Assembly: GCF_001663375.1 (NCBI RefSeq)
Contig: NZ_LCTF01000007.1
Location: 21,533 to 85,532 of the forward strand
DNA: 64,000 nucleotides
From: Caldivirga sp. MU80
Lineage (GTDB): Archaea; Thermoproteota; Thermoprotei; Thermoproteales; Thermocladiaceae
Direction: 5' to 3'
In this document: piece after piece, positions 18,396 through 26,231 of the stretch
Layout of the letters: every line of letters begins with the position of its first letter
Position numbering within the stretch: position 1 is the first letter of the stretch
Program-made: the position numbers and the translations under genes
The notes under the pieces: model-generated
What the model was told of the DNA's origin: nothing
What the model saw: only the letters and a program-made list of their open reading frames with translations
Databases searched by the model: none

Positions 18396-19451
18396 TCACG
18401 TGGGCTTAAGACCTAGGGCTACGTTAACATACCTAATGAGCCTCATCTTAAATGCATTGTAAGTGAACTGCAGCGAATGCCTCCTGGCCCTAATGCTGTA
18501 TCTGCGGTATAAGTCATCGTTGGTCAGTAGCTTAACCATGGCGTCGACAGCCTCGGCATGGTTGAGGTAACCGAAGCCGTACCTGCCGTACTCAACTATG
18601 TCACTCCATGCCCCACCAGACCTATGAACCACGGGTACTGCCCCAGCCGCCTGAGCCTCAGCCACCACAAGCCCGAAGTGTTCGTTGACAGCTGCATGCA
18701 GTAGTACCTTAGCCCTACATAGGTAATCCCACTTAACACCCTCGCTTGCATCAAGCACCAACTCAACGTGCCTGGCCCTCTCCCTAACCTGCCTAAGGTA
18801 CGCCTCATTGTAGGGAAGGCCAATTACGTAGTAGGCTGCCTTAGGGTACCTGCTATACGCAGCCTCCATCATATCGACGATGTCGGTGGTCCTCTTGTCA
18901 GGCGCTATCCTACCCACGGAAACCACAACATCCTCCTTGACCCTTGAACCACAGTCACGGGGCATCACAGGAGGGTATAGGACGCCGCTCAACCTAGGCC
19001 TATAGGGTAGTTGACTCAGGGTCCACCTGGAGTTAGCCAGCAGTATGCGTGGCCCCAGTATTGGCAGCATAATTCTATTAAGCTCTATGAAGAGCCTCCT
19101 CCTAAGCCTATAGGGCGGCATGTAGGTGCCTGGGTTGTTTAAGTAACCTATGTCGAAAGGCCACAGTAGGACGTGGTAAACAGTGTTTATGGTTAAATCG
19201 TAGCCTAGGCTTGCCAGACCTGTTACCACGTTCCTAGTTAATCCACGAATTGGTAAATTAGGGTCATACTCAAACACACTCACTATCCTCCGAGCCGGGA
19301 TATCAGCCAACCTGCTGTCCAACTTCCCATCGAAAAGCAGCACCAAGTCCACTGTGAAGCCATTCTCATTAAGCGCCTTGGCCATGGCATAGGTGACCAA
19401 TTCCTGGCCACCCCACCTACTCAACGTATCGTAGGCAATGGCAACCTTCAT
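18396..19451 (-). CDS. Family 4 glycosyltransferase
   Basis: A 351-residue GT-B fold glycosyltransferase. The N-terminal half begins KVAIAYDTLSRWGGQELV, with the GG donor/acceptor loop. The C-terminal half has VVSVGRIAPDKRT (start of the nucleotide-sugar domain, ~182) and the E-x7-E region HEHFGLVVAEAQAAGAVPVV (~270-288). It probably builds surface glycans or glycolipids in the cytoplasm. The minus-strand TATA-like TATATAGGG at 19473-19481 is centred about 27 bp upstream of ATG 19451. It is related in type to the other glycosyltransferase at 50.8 kb. Confidence 0.85.
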   Translation of the reverse strand: MKVAIAYDTLSRWGGQELVTYAMAKALNENGFTVDLVLLFDGKLDSRLADIPARRIVSVFEYDPNLPIRGLTRNVVTGLASLGYDLTINTVYHVLLWPFDIGYLNNPGTYMPPYRLRRRLFIELNRIMLPILGPRILLANSRWTLSQLPYRPRLSGVLYPPVMPRDCGSRVKEDVVVSVGRIAPDKRTTDIVDMMEAAYSRYPKAAYYVIGLPYNEAYLRQVRERARHVELVLDASEGVKWDYLCRAKVLLHAAVNEHFGLVVAEAQAAGAVPVVHRSGGAWSDIVEYGRYGFGYLNHAEAVDAMVKLLTNDDLYRRYSIRARRHSLQFTYNAFKMRLIRYVNVALGLKPT

Positions 19452-19576
19452 CAAAGTAAACCAAGCCCTACCCCTATATATGCCCGAGGGTACAAAGGCA
19501 ACTCCACCCTAACATTACTCCTCAGCGGCCAGGGATGAACCTGGCTGCATGCCTTTACCCTAAAAGGATCCACTGA

Positions 19577-19792
19577 ACCGTCTCTCCGGAAGTGGCAGAG
19601 GCTTGTTGACTCCACCGTCTGCTTCTTGAGCCCACTCACCGTAGCGGCTAAGGTTCCCAGCTATTACGGGTCTTGAGAGCCTAGGGTAACCAATGAGGGC
19701 GTTAGGGTTAGACTTTAAGATTTAATTAGGATTTAGGCACTAAATGAAAATAAACACACAAGTAACCAAGAAAACCGAAATAGCCCTCCTCC
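19577..19792 (+). repeat. Three-copy dispersed repeat, copy a
   Basis: About 215 bp that aligns by eye with 59551-59790 (same strand) and with 39128-39376 (opposite strand). Landmarks: CCGTCTCTCCGG at the left, then CACCGTCTGCTTCTTGAG, CTCACCGTAGCGGCT, GGTTCCCAGC, CCTAGGGTAACCA, GACTTTAAGATTTAA, CACTAAATGAAAATAAAC and AACCGAAATAGCCCTCCTCC at the right. This copy is the most diverged. No open frame spans it. It occupies most of the 590-bp space before 20042, together with a short hairpin at 19529-19546. Confidence 0.65.
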
Positions 19793-19908
19793 ACACGCTC
19801 ATTGAGTATTGGCTGCCATTCCCCATTAAGCCAACTACTAAATGTGTGGACTGTTGTCTACGGGGATTCGTTAACTAGGGCTAAAATCACTAGTTGATTA
19901 ATGAGATC

Positions 19909-19942
19909 TGATCCCCCTCCCTGCCCTAAAGGGTGAGGTTTA
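19909..19942 (-). mobile_element. Degenerate IS605-type right-end trace
   Basis: Read on the minus strand this is TAAACCTCACCC, a short loop, GGGCAGGGAGGGGGATCA, which resembles the right-end hairpin and terminus (GAAACCCCGCCC...GGGCGGGAAGGGGGTCAT) of the better copies at 7.8, 33.4 and 63.8 kb. No left end or tnpB sequence was found beside it. Confidence 0.4.
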
Positions 19943-20041
19943 TTGATCTTATTGCATTAATATTCAGGATGCGCCACGTGATGATGAGTATTCAGCGGAA
20001 GAATTTATAAATAATCACTAGCCTAGAGCCCTGTAGTTAAG

Positions 20042-20602
20042 TTGAATATGAGGAGTATGAAGATACTTAGAGTTAAGGATGCTGGGGGTTTTTACGCCGT
20101 TGAGGATGAGGCATCAAGGCTACTGTTAAGCGATAAGAGGTTTATTAATCCCGACGAAATAGACCCCATTGAGCTAGCCTACTTAATATATATGGGTGAC
20201 TTCAAGGTCTACATTAACGGTAAACCAGTCTCAATAATAGATGTCTTGCGTTCAGGTGACCTCGAGAAATTCATGGTTTATCTGGACTTAAGGAATAGGG
20301 GTCTTTACGTTAAGCCTGTTAGGGATGGTAAAGTAGACATGCTTGTCTGGGATAAGAAAAAGAATGCACTATCATCCAACCCGCAGTACGTGGTTAAAAT
20401 ACTTGATGAAGGTAGGGGCATTAGGACCACTGAGCTTCTTGAGTTGACCGACTACGCCGAGAAGAATAGGATGAAGCTTGTCTTAGCTCTGTTAAGCTCT
20501 GAGGGGACCTTAACGTACTATAGGGCGTTCACGATAGAGCCGGGTCAAAGAGATGCCGGGTGGCTTAAGGTGAGGGGTGATGGTGAGTCTAAGGGATCTT
20601 GA
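20042..20602 (+). CDS. tRNA-splicing endonuclease, structural subunit
   Basis: A 186-residue protein resembling the EndA family of RNA-splicing endonucleases. The N-terminal domain (~1-85) is followed by the conserved YLDLRNRGLYVK turn, and the C-terminal domain holds a MKLVLALLSSEGTLTYYRAF core. The region that carries the catalytic histidine in active subunits (after RGxxVK..G) here reads KVDMLVWDKKK and lacks it, so this is probably the non-catalytic subunit of the crenarchaeal heterotetramer, which also needs a catalytic subunit not seen here. It starts at TTG 20042 or ATG 20048; a TATA-like TTTATAAAT lies at 20003-20011. Confidence 0.7.
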   Translation: MNMRSMKILRVKDAGGFYAVEDEASRLLLSDKRFINPDEIDPIELAYLIYMGDFKVYINGKPVSIIDVLRSGDLEKFMVYLDLRNRGLYVKPVRDGKVDMLVWDKKKNALSSNPQYVVKILDEGRGIRTTELLELTDYAEKNRMKLVLALLSSEGTLTYYRAFTIEPGQRDAGWLKVRGDGESKGS

Positions 20603-20873
20603 GCATCTGGTTGAGACTTCTAGAAGCAGGAGGATTAAGATCATTGTGAGGTTTAGGGACACTAAGTACCTAATCACCATAGATGGCGAAATCAAGGCAA
20701 CCGACATTAACGGCACTAAAGTTCCGTGGAGTAGGGCATTCCAGCAACCACCCCACGTAGTATTAAGCACATATAAGATCGATAAGATCGATGTAATGTG
20801 CGGTGACGACCTGGTTGCAACATACAGCAGCTTCAATGACCTGGTTAAATCCGTGGGTAAGCATGGTTGCTGA
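20580..20873 (+). CDS. Hypothetical small basic protein
   Basis: A 97-residue protein overlapping the splicing-endonuclease gene by 23 bp, so it is co-translated with it. It is beta-rich with two C-terminal cysteines (one in VMCGDD, one at the last residue). No family is recognised. The tight overlap suggests a functional link with tRNA splicing, but this is inference from position only. ATG 20580 is preferred; GTG 20577 is equally possible. Confidence 0.6.
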   Translation: MVSLRDLEHLVETSRSRRIKIIVRFRDTKYLITIDGEIKATDINGTKVPWSRAFQQPPHVVLSTYKIDKIDVMCGDDLVATYSSFNDLVKSVGKHGC

Positions 20874-20885
20874 TTAAACGGAAAC

Positions 20886-20894
20886 ACTTATATA
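20886..20894 (+). promoter_or_regulatory. TATA-like box of uS8 gene
   Basis: CTTATATAG is centred ~26 bp before the ATG at 20916, which supports that start over ATG 20922. Confidence 0.55.
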
Positions 20895-20915
20895 GAGGTT
20901 GGGCGTCGCCGGCTT

Positions 20916-21308
20916 ATGGTCATGCTTGATGTATTGTCAAACGCGTTAATCAGCATAAAGAACGTGGAGGCTAAGGGTGGTAAGCAGGTTGTGATTTGGC
21001 CATCATCTAAGCTGGTGGGTAACGTGCTTAGGGTTATGCAGAGGTACGGCTACATCGGTGAGTTCGAGTACGTGTACGATGGAAGGGGTGGTAAGTATAT
21101 TGTTCAGCTGCTGGGTAGGATAAATGATATAGGTCCGATAAAGCCAAGGTTTCACGTTAAGGTTAGTGAACTGCAGAAGTGGGAGGAGAAGTACCTACCG
21201 GCCAGGCAGATAGGTATACTGATACTGTCCACGTCTAGGGGTGTTATGTCACACTTGGAGGCTAGGGAAAGTAGAACTGGTGGGGTTTTATTGGCCTACG
21301 TATACTAA
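20916..21308 (+). CDS. rps8: Small-subunit ribosomal protein uS8
   Basis: A 130-residue protein of the 30S subunit that binds the central domain of 16S rRNA. Family features: [16 protein letters not shown] near the N-terminus, GYIGEFEYV, and the C-terminal [18 protein letters not shown] helix with GGVLLAYVY as the end. It sits outside the main ribosomal protein cluster with its own promoter. It overlaps the end of the convergent Zn-ribbon gene by 4 bp. Confidence 0.95.
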   Translation: MVMLDVLSNALISIKNVEAKGGKQVVIWPSSKLVGNVLRVMQRYGYIGEFEYVYDGRGGKYIVQLLGRINDIGPIKPRFHVKVSELQKWEEKYLPARQIGILILSTSRGVMSHLEARESRTGGVLLAYVY

Positions 21309-21595
21309 GCATTAGCCTGCTCCTTACCAATGCCTATTATAACTAGGCTTGACCCATCATTTGGGCACTTCTCATCATCAACCTTACCCACGTAGTCCCC
21401 CACCTTAAACTCCCTAACCTTAACATAACCACAGGTGGGGCACCTTAAAGTGACGTACTCGCTTATCCTCCTAACACCACTCACCGCCAAGACGTTCCTT
21501 AAATCCCTTGAAACTGCGTAAAACAGCACAGCCACTGTTAATACAGTTACTATAACTGGTATTAACGTTGTGTATAGGTCTACACTAATGAGCAT
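21305..21595 (-). CDS. Membrane-anchored Zn-ribbon protein
   Basis: A 96-residue protein with one N-terminal membrane helix (~9-28) and a cytoplasmic C-part carrying a zinc-ribbon: CPTCGY (~53) and CPND (~78). It starts 6 bp after the stop of the DUF1512 gene on the same strand, so the two form an operon and probably act together at the membrane. The family is unrecognised beyond that. Confidence 0.65.
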   Translation of the reverse strand: MLISVDLYTTLIPVIVTVLTVAVLFYAVSRDLRNVLAVSGVRRISEYVTLRCPTCGYVKVREFKVGDYVGKVDDEKCPNDGSSLVIIGIGKEQANA

Positions 21596-21601
21596 TGGTT
21601 A

Positions 21602-22777
21602 TCACTGGGCAACGCCTATGGTGTTACCGACGCCAACTATAACCACTTCATCACCCGGCTCCGTATAGGTCTCCACCACCTTACCCAGTCTCTCAACAAC
21701 CTTATTAACGGCCTCATCTATCGTCTTAGACATTGCGTTAAGTGCCTCAGGCATACTCATCTTCACTAAGATGGCGTATATTGGGGTGCCGTACTTGGTC
21801 GCCACAGACTCTATGTTGAACTTCTCGACCCCGATACCACCCATTGCAACCCCAAGCCCCTCGGCTATTGAGCCGCTCTCCTCACCCTCTAGCTTCAGTG
21901 CGGCATCTATGGTTATCATTAACCTTGGCCTCGCATTAATACCCTCATAAATGTACTTTATCGCGTCGTCCAAGTGACCCACGGTCCCACCTGGACCCTC
22001 CGCCTTAACTAGGTATATCTTCCTGTCCTTAAACATGCATGAGGCTAGGTAGGTATCCTTAACTGAGTTGCTTATGACATTTAAGTCGCTGCACAGGTTC
22101 TTAAACCTAAACACTGTTAATGGGCCCGCTGAGTCACCTATGGGTTGACCCTTGAGGAACACTGGGACTGAACCATTTAATGCATCGATCTCCTCCTTAA
22201 GCAGTGGTAGTATTGCCGCTAGCTGAATTAGTAGGTAGTAGCTCTTGTACTTCATGGCTAACCTGTAGTAGTGGTCAATGACTTTATATATGAAGTTTAA
22301 CTCCCTCAACACATCTATGACGTTTGTGAAGTTCTGCACCATGGGCCTATTGTTGCCTAGGGATGGCATAAGCCTAATAACATCCCTCTCAAGCCTATCA
22401 TTATACGAACTAACAAGCATCTTATACTTCCTAACCAACCCTTCAGGCTCAATACTCGTGGGCTCTATTATAACCATCTCCATTAAATCCCTTATTCTAC
22501 CCTCAATCAAATGCTTGTCTTCACTAACCTTATTCGCTATGAAGTCCATTACCTGGGATATGTTGTTATTCATGAAAAACCTTAGCCTATTCAGGAAGCT
22601 ACTCACCTGGGACTGGTACCTCCATAGTTGGAACATCTCGTAGAACCATGGGAATACCCCGAACCAAAGTATTAGAAGTATGATGTTGTACAGTAGGTAT
22701 TGCTGAGCATTCTGACTACCTAGTGGGGTTGCCTGAAACACCTGAGCCATACCCAGTATCACTGAGCCATTTACCAC
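21602..22777 (-). CDS. DUF1512 family protein
   Basis: A 391-residue protein of the archaeal DUF1512 group. One N-terminal membrane helix (~28-47) is followed by a helical part (~60-190) and a C-terminal alpha/beta part with an AEGPGGTVGHLDDAI segment (~265) and IGVGNTIGVAQ at the end. No biochemical role is established for the family as far as I know. It shares an operon with the Zn-ribbon membrane protein. The 378 bp upstream (22778-23155) carry inverted repeats but no gene. Confidence 0.75.
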   Translation of the reverse strand: MVNGSVILGMAQVFQATPLGSQNAQQYLLYNIILLILWFGVFPWFYEMFQLWRYQSQVSSFLNRLRFFMNNNISQVMDFIANKVSEDKHLIEGRIRDLMEMVIIEPTSIEPEGLVRKYKMLVSSYNDRLERDVIRLMPSLGNNRPMVQNFTNVIDVLRELNFIYKVIDHYYRLAMKYKSYYLLIQLAAILPLLKEEIDALNGSVPVFLKGQPIGDSAGPLTVFRFKNLCSDLNVISNSVKDTYLASCMFKDRKIYLVKAEGPGGTVGHLDDAIKYIYEGINARPRLMITIDAALKLEGEESGSIAEGLGVAMGGIGVEKFNIESVATKYGTPIYAILVKMSMPEALNAMSKTIDEAVNKVVERLGKVVETYTEPGDEVVIVGVGNTIGVAQ

Positions 22778-22921
22778 AACTCAGTAGGTGCATGGTGGGG
22801 GTAATTAAACGTTTCACTAAATACGAGTATTTACAAACTACTACAGTGTTTTAAAGTATGCCACCGATACTTTAAATCATCAGTATTGAGATAAAGTGTA
22901 CGAATCCAAGCGAAGACCTAC

Positions 22922-23025
22922 GTTACCATGATATACCGGTAACAAGGTTTAAATACTTTAAGGCTGAGAAACAAGGACCTTAACCATAATCCTACTTACC
23001 AGGACCAAGTGACTTGGTTAAAGGT
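22922..23025 (+). ncRNA. Candidate structured RNA or operator region
   Basis: Non-coding stretch with three inverted repeats: GTTACC/GGTAAC (22922-22927, 22938-22943), ACCTTAACCA with TGGTTAAAGGT (22977-22986, 23015-23025, one mismatch or bulge), and a nested perfect ACCAAG-TGA-CTTGGT (23004-23018). A TATA-like GTTTAAATA at 22947-22955 would start transcription near 22977, the outer stem base. It may equally be an operator region for DUF1512 or dtxR transcription. Confidence 0.3.
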
Positions 23026-23120
23026 GTACATGCACACTTAATACTAACTGAACCTAGGCCTTGAATTAAGTTTCCCATACCTAAAAACTTAGTTGTTATT
23101 AGGGAACCGTCACCAGACAT

Positions 23121-23133
23121 TATTTTTATATAG
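23121..23133 (+). promoter_or_regulatory. TATA-like box of the DtxR-family gene
   Basis: TATTTTTATATAG is centred ~28 bp before ATG 23156. It supports that codon as the start rather than the upstream in-frame TTG 23093. Confidence 0.6.
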
Positions 23134-23155
23134 GGATAAAAGATTAGGGAATTTG

Positions 23156-23800
23156 ATGGAGACTGTTAAGGAGAGCAGGAGTACTAAAGTTGCCAAGGAG
23201 GATTACTTAATGGTAATTAAGATACTTAACGATTTCTACGGTGAGGCGTCACTAACATTAATAGCCAATGAACTTGGCGTCACCCCTGCAACTGCGCATA
23301 AGGTAATTGAGCATTTAAGTAATGAGGGGTATGTGGTTAAGTTAAGTAGGGGTATCTACACCCTAACGGATAGTGGTAACGGGTTAGCTGAGAGAATGCT
23401 GGGTAAGCATAGGATACTTGAAGTATTCTTAGGCATACTTGGGTTTAATCAACTTGAAACCCACGTGTACGCCCATGAACTAGAGCACGTTAACGATCTA
23501 GTGATAGATAAAATATACAACATGCTTGGTAGGCCAAGGGTATGCCCACACGGTAACCCAATTTACGGCAAACCTGAGGGGGTGAGGTTATCGAAGACAT
23601 ACCCAGGTAGAGTTATTATAACTGCAGTAGCCGAGTTGAAGAGTGTATTAAGCTTCCTAGCTAGTAATAAAATCAGCGTCAATGATACCCTAACTGTTAT
23701 ACGCAGAAGAAGGGGTGATGTTACAGTTGATTTTAATGGACGGCAAATAGTCATTGATGAGTCCATAGCATCAGGGATAGTTGTAATTGGGACAAGGTAG
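23156..23800 (+). CDS. DtxR/MntR-type metal-dependent regulator
   Basis: A 214-residue protein with the DtxR plan. It has an N-terminal winged helix (~15-75; LTLIANELGVTPATAHKVIEHL is the HTH), a dimerisation and metal-binding part with HRILEVFLGILGF and THVYAHELEHVND, then the CPHGNPIYG motif typical of the family, and a C-terminal FeoA/SH3-like domain (~140-214). It probably represses metal uptake genes when Fe or Mn is bound. Inverted repeats lie in the preceding 230 bp. Confidence 0.87.
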   Translation: METVKESRSTKVAKEDYLMVIKILNDFYGEASLTLIANELGVTPATAHKVIEHLSNEGYVVKLSRGIYTLTDSGNGLAERMLGKHRILEVFLGILGFNQLETHVYAHELEHVNDLVIDKIYNMLGRPRVCPHGNPIYGKPEGVRLSKTYPGRVIITAVAELKSVLSFLASNKISVNDTLTVIRRRRGDVTVDFNGRQIVIDESIASGIVVIGTR

Positions 23801-23835
23801 TTGCACACTTTTAAGCATAGGGGGTAAAAAACTTG

Positions 23836-24282
23836 ATGCAGTGCGTTAGTGAAGTGGGGAATGCGATGGAAGAGGTCCTGAGGGTTATGTGCAGGGGAGG
23901 TAGCGTGAATGATGCTGTGGCCATGGCTGCACTTAAGGTTAAGAATGATGCATGCGCCAAGGAGGTTGATGATGCATTAAGGGGTATTACACTAGGTGAG
24001 ACGGTTAAGTCAAATAACCCAGTGGTAAACAATTACCTACTTTACGTGAAATCAAGGGTTAGTGAGGCGCTTAAAAGGAGCCTTGCATCAATATTACCGG
24101 TTATTAATGGCGGCGATGTCGACCAAGCCCTAAACGAACTGGTGACCGGAATATGTACATCATCAATTGACGACTTGCCTTACATAGTGGACTTAGCTAG
24201 GTTAATAACACTGGCCAAGTATGATAAATCCGTCATTGACGATGTTGCTTGTAGAGTTAGGCTGCTAATTAATAGGACATAG
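23836..24282 (+). CDS. Hypothetical helical protein
   Basis: A 148-residue, all-helical protein with five or six scattered cysteines (for example MQCVSE, VMCRGG, DACAKE, TGICTS, DVACRV). No family is recognised. It follows the DtxR-type gene by 35 bp in the same direction and may be co-transcribed; a metal-related role is conceivable but unproven. ATG 23836 is preferred over TTG 23833. Confidence 0.55.
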   Translation: MQCVSEVGNAMEEVLRVMCRGGSVNDAVAMAALKVKNDACAKEVDDALRGITLGETVKSNNPVVNNYLLYVKSRVSEALKRSLASILPVINGGDVDQALNELVTGICTSSIDDLPYIVDLARLITLAKYDKSVIDDVACRVRLLINRT

Positions 24283-24302
24283 GTACACGGCGCAATTGAA
24301 AT

Positions 24303-24336
24303 GTAAAGGCGCATACACGCGCAGACGAGCCTTTAC
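24303..24336. other. Inverted repeat between convergent genes
   Basis: Perfect 8-bp arms GTAAAGGC (24303-24310) and GCCTTTAC (24329-24336) with an 18-nt spacer that contains GCGC on both sides. It lies between two convergent genes and could serve as a bidirectional transcription end or a small RNA fold. Confidence 0.4.
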
Positions 24337-24366
24337 GGGCTTAAGGATTGTGTAGTATTTAGGTAA

Positions 24367-25290
24367 TTAACTTGTTTTGCCTCCGCCTAATTCAGGTGCC
24401 TTACTGTACAGTACTGATGCTAATGCATCCGCCTGCGCCTGCGCCTTAGCCAGTATGAGACCTATTGCCTCGGCCACTGGTATGTTGGCGTTTACGGCTA
24501 GGTTGCGTGCCTCAAGCACAGCCCTAGTGATCAATATACTTATGGTTTCTGGGATCAGTAGAGTTGAATTGATGGCTAGGTTCAATGCCCATGATGCGGC
24601 TTGTTTAAACATACCCTCATATGCCTTGATGTCTATGGCTAACTCCTCACCCTTAACTAGGTACCTGCCGTTAATTAACGCCACCTTAATTCTGAGTGCC
24701 TCGTATATTGGCTTAACGTTGATTAGCCTTAGTAGGTCGGCTAATTCAGGGGTAACAGTATCGCCAGCCTTAGCCACCTGCGTATCCTTAGCCACCCATA
24801 TCTTGCCCTCCCTAATCTGCGTCGGAATTTTAAGCTTGCTAAACCTACTTAATATTGGGCCTGGGTTAATGCCTGTATTACCAGCTGGGACTATTATCTC
24901 GGTTTGGAGGGCATCACCAGGCTTTGCGTACCTCCTAACCGAATTATCAATAATGACCTTGTAGAGGTCGAAGGGGTTCTCATTAGTGAAGATATAACCG
25001 TTTTCACCCGTTAAGTAACCCTTCTCAATATCAGGGTTGAGTGACTCGCCGTAGACCCTCCTCAACGCTATTAGGAACAGTTTGTTTCTAAAGATCTTAA
25101 CAACCCCATGGCCCCTCAGCGCCCTCCTGTATTGCTGGAGTATTGATGCTGATAATCCCCTTAGATCGAATATCACTATTACCCTGTACTCCCTAATTAA
25201 CCCCTCAAGCTCCTCCAGGGTCTTAACCTTCCAGTCAGGGTATGGCTTAGCCCTGGTGTACCGCTGCCCTGCAGTTGCGGTAGCCATCAT
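24367..25290 (-). CDS. rpl10: Large-subunit ribosomal protein uL10 (P0)
   Basis: A 307-residue stalk-base protein. The N-terminal part has IREYRVIVIFDLRGLSA and FRNKLFLIAL, which bind 23S rRNA; an inserted archaeal/eukaryotic domain follows; the C-terminal helices bind L12 dimers. The C-tail ends AQADALASVLYS then KAPELGGGKTS, and lacks the long acidic L12-like tail seen in many P0 proteins. The start is ATG 25290 or 25287; a TATA-like TTTTAATAA lies 26 bp upstream of 25287. Confidence 0.93.
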   Translation of the reverse strand: MMATATAGQRYTRAKPYPDWKVKTLEELEGLIREYRVIVIFDLRGLSASILQQYRRALRGHGVVKIFRNKLFLIALRRVYGESLNPDIEKGYLTGENGYIFTNENPFDLYKVIIDNSVRRYAKPGDALQTEIIVPAGNTGINPGPILSRFSKLKIPTQIREGKIWVAKDTQVAKAGDTVTPELADLLRLINVKPIYEALRIKVALINGRYLVKGEELAIDIKAYEGMFKQAASWALNLAINSTLLIPETISILITRAVLEARNLAVNANIPVAEAIGLILAKAQAQADALASVLYSKAPELGGGKTS

Positions 25291-25349
25291 TCGGCACTTG
25301 GGGGATTATTATTAAAACTTTACTGCCTGCTGCGTAATATGGATTCTCA

Positions 25350-26042
25350 CTAGGCACCCCCAGTTTGGCCGCTGGTTAACTGCTGTGGAACCTCCTGCGT
25401 AACCTTAGTGGCCTCGGCCTGTGGCTTGGTCTCCATCCCTTTAGGCTGCTCAAGCACCTTTATCTTGATTATCTCAACCTTCCTAAGTGGGTATATTTTC
25501 TTAGCTATGTTGAAGAACTCAACTTGAAGCTTACCCATTATTGAGTCCCTAACTAGGGTGTTGAAGTCCATCTCTTGGCTAACCTTATCCAGCGTATCCA
25601 TTATTGACCTCCTTATTAGGTGTTTGTGGGTTCTGGTGCACCTATACGTGGTTATTGCAAGTATCTCCATCCTTAACCTACCACCATCCCTAGTGGTCAC
25701 ATCCTTAATTATCATCACTTTACTTGAGCCTCTCCTAATGAGGTTCCTGATGTAATCCCTGGTCAGTTCCATCCCATTGAACTGTGTCAATGCCCTATCA
25801 CCATCAATACTACTTACCTTGAACCTAAGCTTAATGTTAATGTGAGTTAAGTCCTTGGTCAAGTCATATAACGTTATCTCAACATTCCTATTAACAGCCT
25901 TGGATGGCTCATCAACAGGGATCTCGACAATGGCCTGACCCCCCAGGAAGGCTGGGGCGTGGACAATGAGCCATTTCTTAAATGCCCACCTACCTAGAGG
26001 TATCCTCTGTTGCGTAACTGCCTGCTGCGCTTGAGCCATCAT
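25350..26042 (-). CDS. rps3ae: Small-subunit ribosomal protein eS1 (S3Ae)
   Basis: A 230-residue protein of the S3Ae/eS1 family, located near the mRNA exit of the 30S subunit. Family features: WAFKKWLIVHAPAFLG, DLTKDLTHINIKLRFKV, and RRSIMDTLDKVSQEM. The C-terminal ~30 residues are Gln/Thr-rich and variable. ATG 26042 or 26039 is the probable start; a TATA-like GTTTTTAAAC at 26061-26070 is at leaderless spacing. It lies 59 bp upstream of rpl10 on the same strand, and both have their own promoter. Confidence 0.93.
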   Translation of the reverse strand: MMAQAQQAVTQQRIPLGRWAFKKWLIVHAPAFLGGQAIVEIPVDEPSKAVNRNVEITLYDLTKDLTHINIKLRFKVSSIDGDRALTQFNGMELTRDYIRNLIRRGSSKVMIIKDVTTRDGGRLRMEILAITTYRCTRTHKHLIRRSIMDTLDKVSQEMDFNTLVRDSIMGKLQVEFFNIAKKIYPLRKVEIIKIKVLEQPKGMETKPQAEATKVTQEVPQQLTSGQTGGA

Positions 26043-26231
26043 CAAACCTACATTGCCTTAGTTTAAAAACTTTATTGCTCCTTCACAGGAAATGTAACCA
26101 TAACCCACCCAGCATTGCCAAGAGACAAGGCAGATGCATGGCCCAAAACCTAAGAACTTCAGTAAGCCTCGGCGTATTCCATTAATTTTAACTGTTCCCT
26201 TAATTTAGGGGATGCTTAATGCTATTCCCGA

